Below, piece by piece: positions 62,984 through 64,000 of a stretch of DNA of 64,000 nucleotides; position 1 is the stretch's first letter; each line of letters begins with the position of its first letter. A program made the position numbers and the translations under genes. The stretch lies in contig NZ_JABBGI010000004.1 in assembly GCF_012927325.1 (NCBI RefSeq), positions 1-64,000 on the forward strand, given 5' to 3'. This DNA is from Chryseobacterium antibioticum (GTDB taxonomy: Bacteria; Bacteroidota; Bacteroidia; Flavobacteriales; Weeksellaceae). The notes below the pieces were generated by a model. That model had not been told where the DNA came from. It did not search any database and saw only the letters and a program-made list of their open reading frames with translations.

Positions 62984-63964
62984 ATGAAACGATTTTACTT
63001 TCTGATCACAGGCTTTCTTATCCTTATTCATCTCAATATCAATGCACAGACCGACAGTGTTAAAAATTATGTAGTCAGTGCTCTTGACCTTATGAAGGCC
63101 AAATCCGTCAATAAACATCGGGTCAATTGGGATTCGCTATATACAGATTCCCGCAAAAAAGCTGAAAATCTTCATACCATCAGAGAAACGTATCCACTTA
63201 TTAAAAATATTCTGGGAGATCTGAAAGATGCTCACTCCAATTTTTTTCCACCAGAAATGGTTCAGGCTTATACTCTTGGCTATAGAGCTACAGGGCAGAA
63301 ATTTCCCGTTATTGAATCAAAAATAATTGAAAATCAGATAGCTTACATCAGGCTTCCCGGTATTGCCTGTTATCACTTTGCCGAATGGGATGAGTTCGTC
63401 AACACATTTTATAAGAAAATTGAAGAGCTCCATGCCCAAAAGCCCAAAGGCTGGATACTGGATCTCAGGGATAACGAAGGCGGAATGTTTTACCCAATGT
63501 TTGCGGCTTTGTCGCCGATGCTGGATAAAAAAAACGTCATCGGTACCGTAGATGCAGAAGGTAAGTATGCATTTTTTAAGTATAACCCTAACGGAGACCT
63601 TTATGAGGGGAAGCTGCTTGCTCATCATTTTAATGTCAAAAAAGTTCCTCAACAGATCACGAAGCCGATTGTAGTGATGGTCAACAAGAAAACATCAAGT
63701 TCAGGAGAGTTTTGCACGATTGCTTTTGCCGGTCAGAAGAATGCAACGGTTATCGGTCAAAATACAATGGGCCTTACGTCAGGAAACCAGGAATACAAGC
63801 TTTCTGATGGAGCATTCCTTGTTTTGACTACAGGGAATATCGTAGACCGTACCAAGAAAGAATATTCTAAAGTAGGACAGGGGTTTTCTCCTAATATACT
63901 TTTGGAAGACCTTTCAGATGTTCAATACATGAAAACAGCCTCCGGGATATTGCTAAAAAACTAA
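62984..63964 (+). CDS. Secreted S41-family peptidase
   Basis: 326 aa from ATG 62,984, chosen because MKRFYFLITGFLILIHLN followed by INAQ is a clear signal peptide; the frame is open upstream to a GTG at 62,942. The C-terminal-processing-protease fold is shown by KGWILDLRDNEGGMFYPM and the catalytic region MVNKKTSSSGEF, with Ser in SSSGE and a following TMGLTSGN. It is smaller than tail-specific proteases and lacks an obvious PDZ domain, like many Bacteroidota S41 relatives. It is probably periplasmic or outer-membrane associated. The gene ends 36 nt before the window edge. Confidence 0.87.
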   Translation: MKRFYFLITGFLILIHLNINAQTDSVKNYVVSALDLMKAKSVNKHRVNWDSLYTDSRKKAENLHTIRETYPLIKNILGDLKDAHSNFFPPEMVQAYTLGYRATGQKFPVIESKIIENQIAYIRLPGIACYHFAEWDEFVNTFYKKIEELHAQKPKGWILDLRDNEGGMFYPMFAALSPMLDKKNVIGTVDAEGKYAFFKYNPNGDLYEGKLLAHHFNVKKVPQQITKPIVVMVNKKTSSSGEFCTIAFAGQKNATVIGQNTMGLTSGNQEYKLSDGAFLVLTTGNIVDRTKKEYSKVGQGFSPNILLEDLSDVQYMKTASGILLKN

Positions 63965-64000
63965 TCTTTAAATTTTTATAAGGAAAAGAACGCGCGCGAA

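Overview
The window looks like chromosome from a Bacteroidota bacterium of the Chryseobacterium/Flavobacteriales type. The reasons are low GC, a tRNA promoter that fits the Bacteroidota consensus TTTG-N19-TAnnTTTG exactly, a SusC/SusD pair, a LytS/LytTR two-component pair and membrane-anchored AraC regulators. The genus is inferred from overall character; no rRNA or marker gene is present.

Region 1 (1-935): a small hypothetical gene, then an intact tRNA-Ser(UGA). Region 2 (about 936-45,754): a genomic island inserted at the tRNA 3' end. The tRNA 3' end plus about 100 bp of downstream DNA, including the terminator, is repeated directly at 45,755-45,871. The island's left arm holds a decayed ISAon1-type transposase fragment, and its right arm holds decayed ORFs and inverted repeats. 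No integrase is visible.

The cargo of the island is one co-directional run of genes (2,183-44,067) ending in a strong terminator: a trans-AT polyketide synthase / NRPS assembly line that I cannot match to a known product. The module reading is: LnmK-like loading domain-ACP; KS-DH* with a flavin monooxygenase encoded between the KS gene and its ACP; KS-KR-ACP; KS-DH-KR-ACP (the DH is split between two proteins); KS-ACP; KS-ECH-ACP-ACP; KS-DH-KR-cMT-ACP-ACP; KS-ECH-ACP-ACP-ACP; Cy-A(Cys)-PCP-TE. Trans-acting genes follow: an AT-ER fusion, a complete beta-branching set (donor ACP, decarboxylating KS, HMG-CoA-synthase-like enzyme, ECH1) whose ECH2 partner exists only as the two in-cis ECH domains, a second flavin monooxygenase, an alpha/beta hydrolase, a fumarylacetoacetate-hydrolase-family protein and an Sfp-type phosphopantetheinyl transferase. 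The set predicts a chain with two beta-branches and one alpha-methyl group, with a Cys-derived thiazoline at the released end and a possible oxygen insertion near the starter.

Region 3 (about 45,872-50,670): a second accessory patch with a DoxX-like membrane protein, a membrane AraC regulator, a secreted NTF2/DJ-1 fusion and a DUF3817 protein. It contains a fragment of the tRNA-Ser anticodon arm and ends with two more degenerate copies of the tRNA-Ser 3' end, so the tRNA locus appears to have taken insertions repeatedly.

Region 4 (about 50,700-64,000): apparently backbone chromosome. A LytS-type histidine kinase, a secreted zinc metalloprotease, SusC, SusD and a LytTR response regulator run in one direction and look like a self-regulated nutrient-uptake locus. 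An AraC regulator, a divergent NADPH:quinone-oxidoreductase-like enzyme and an S41 peptidase follow.
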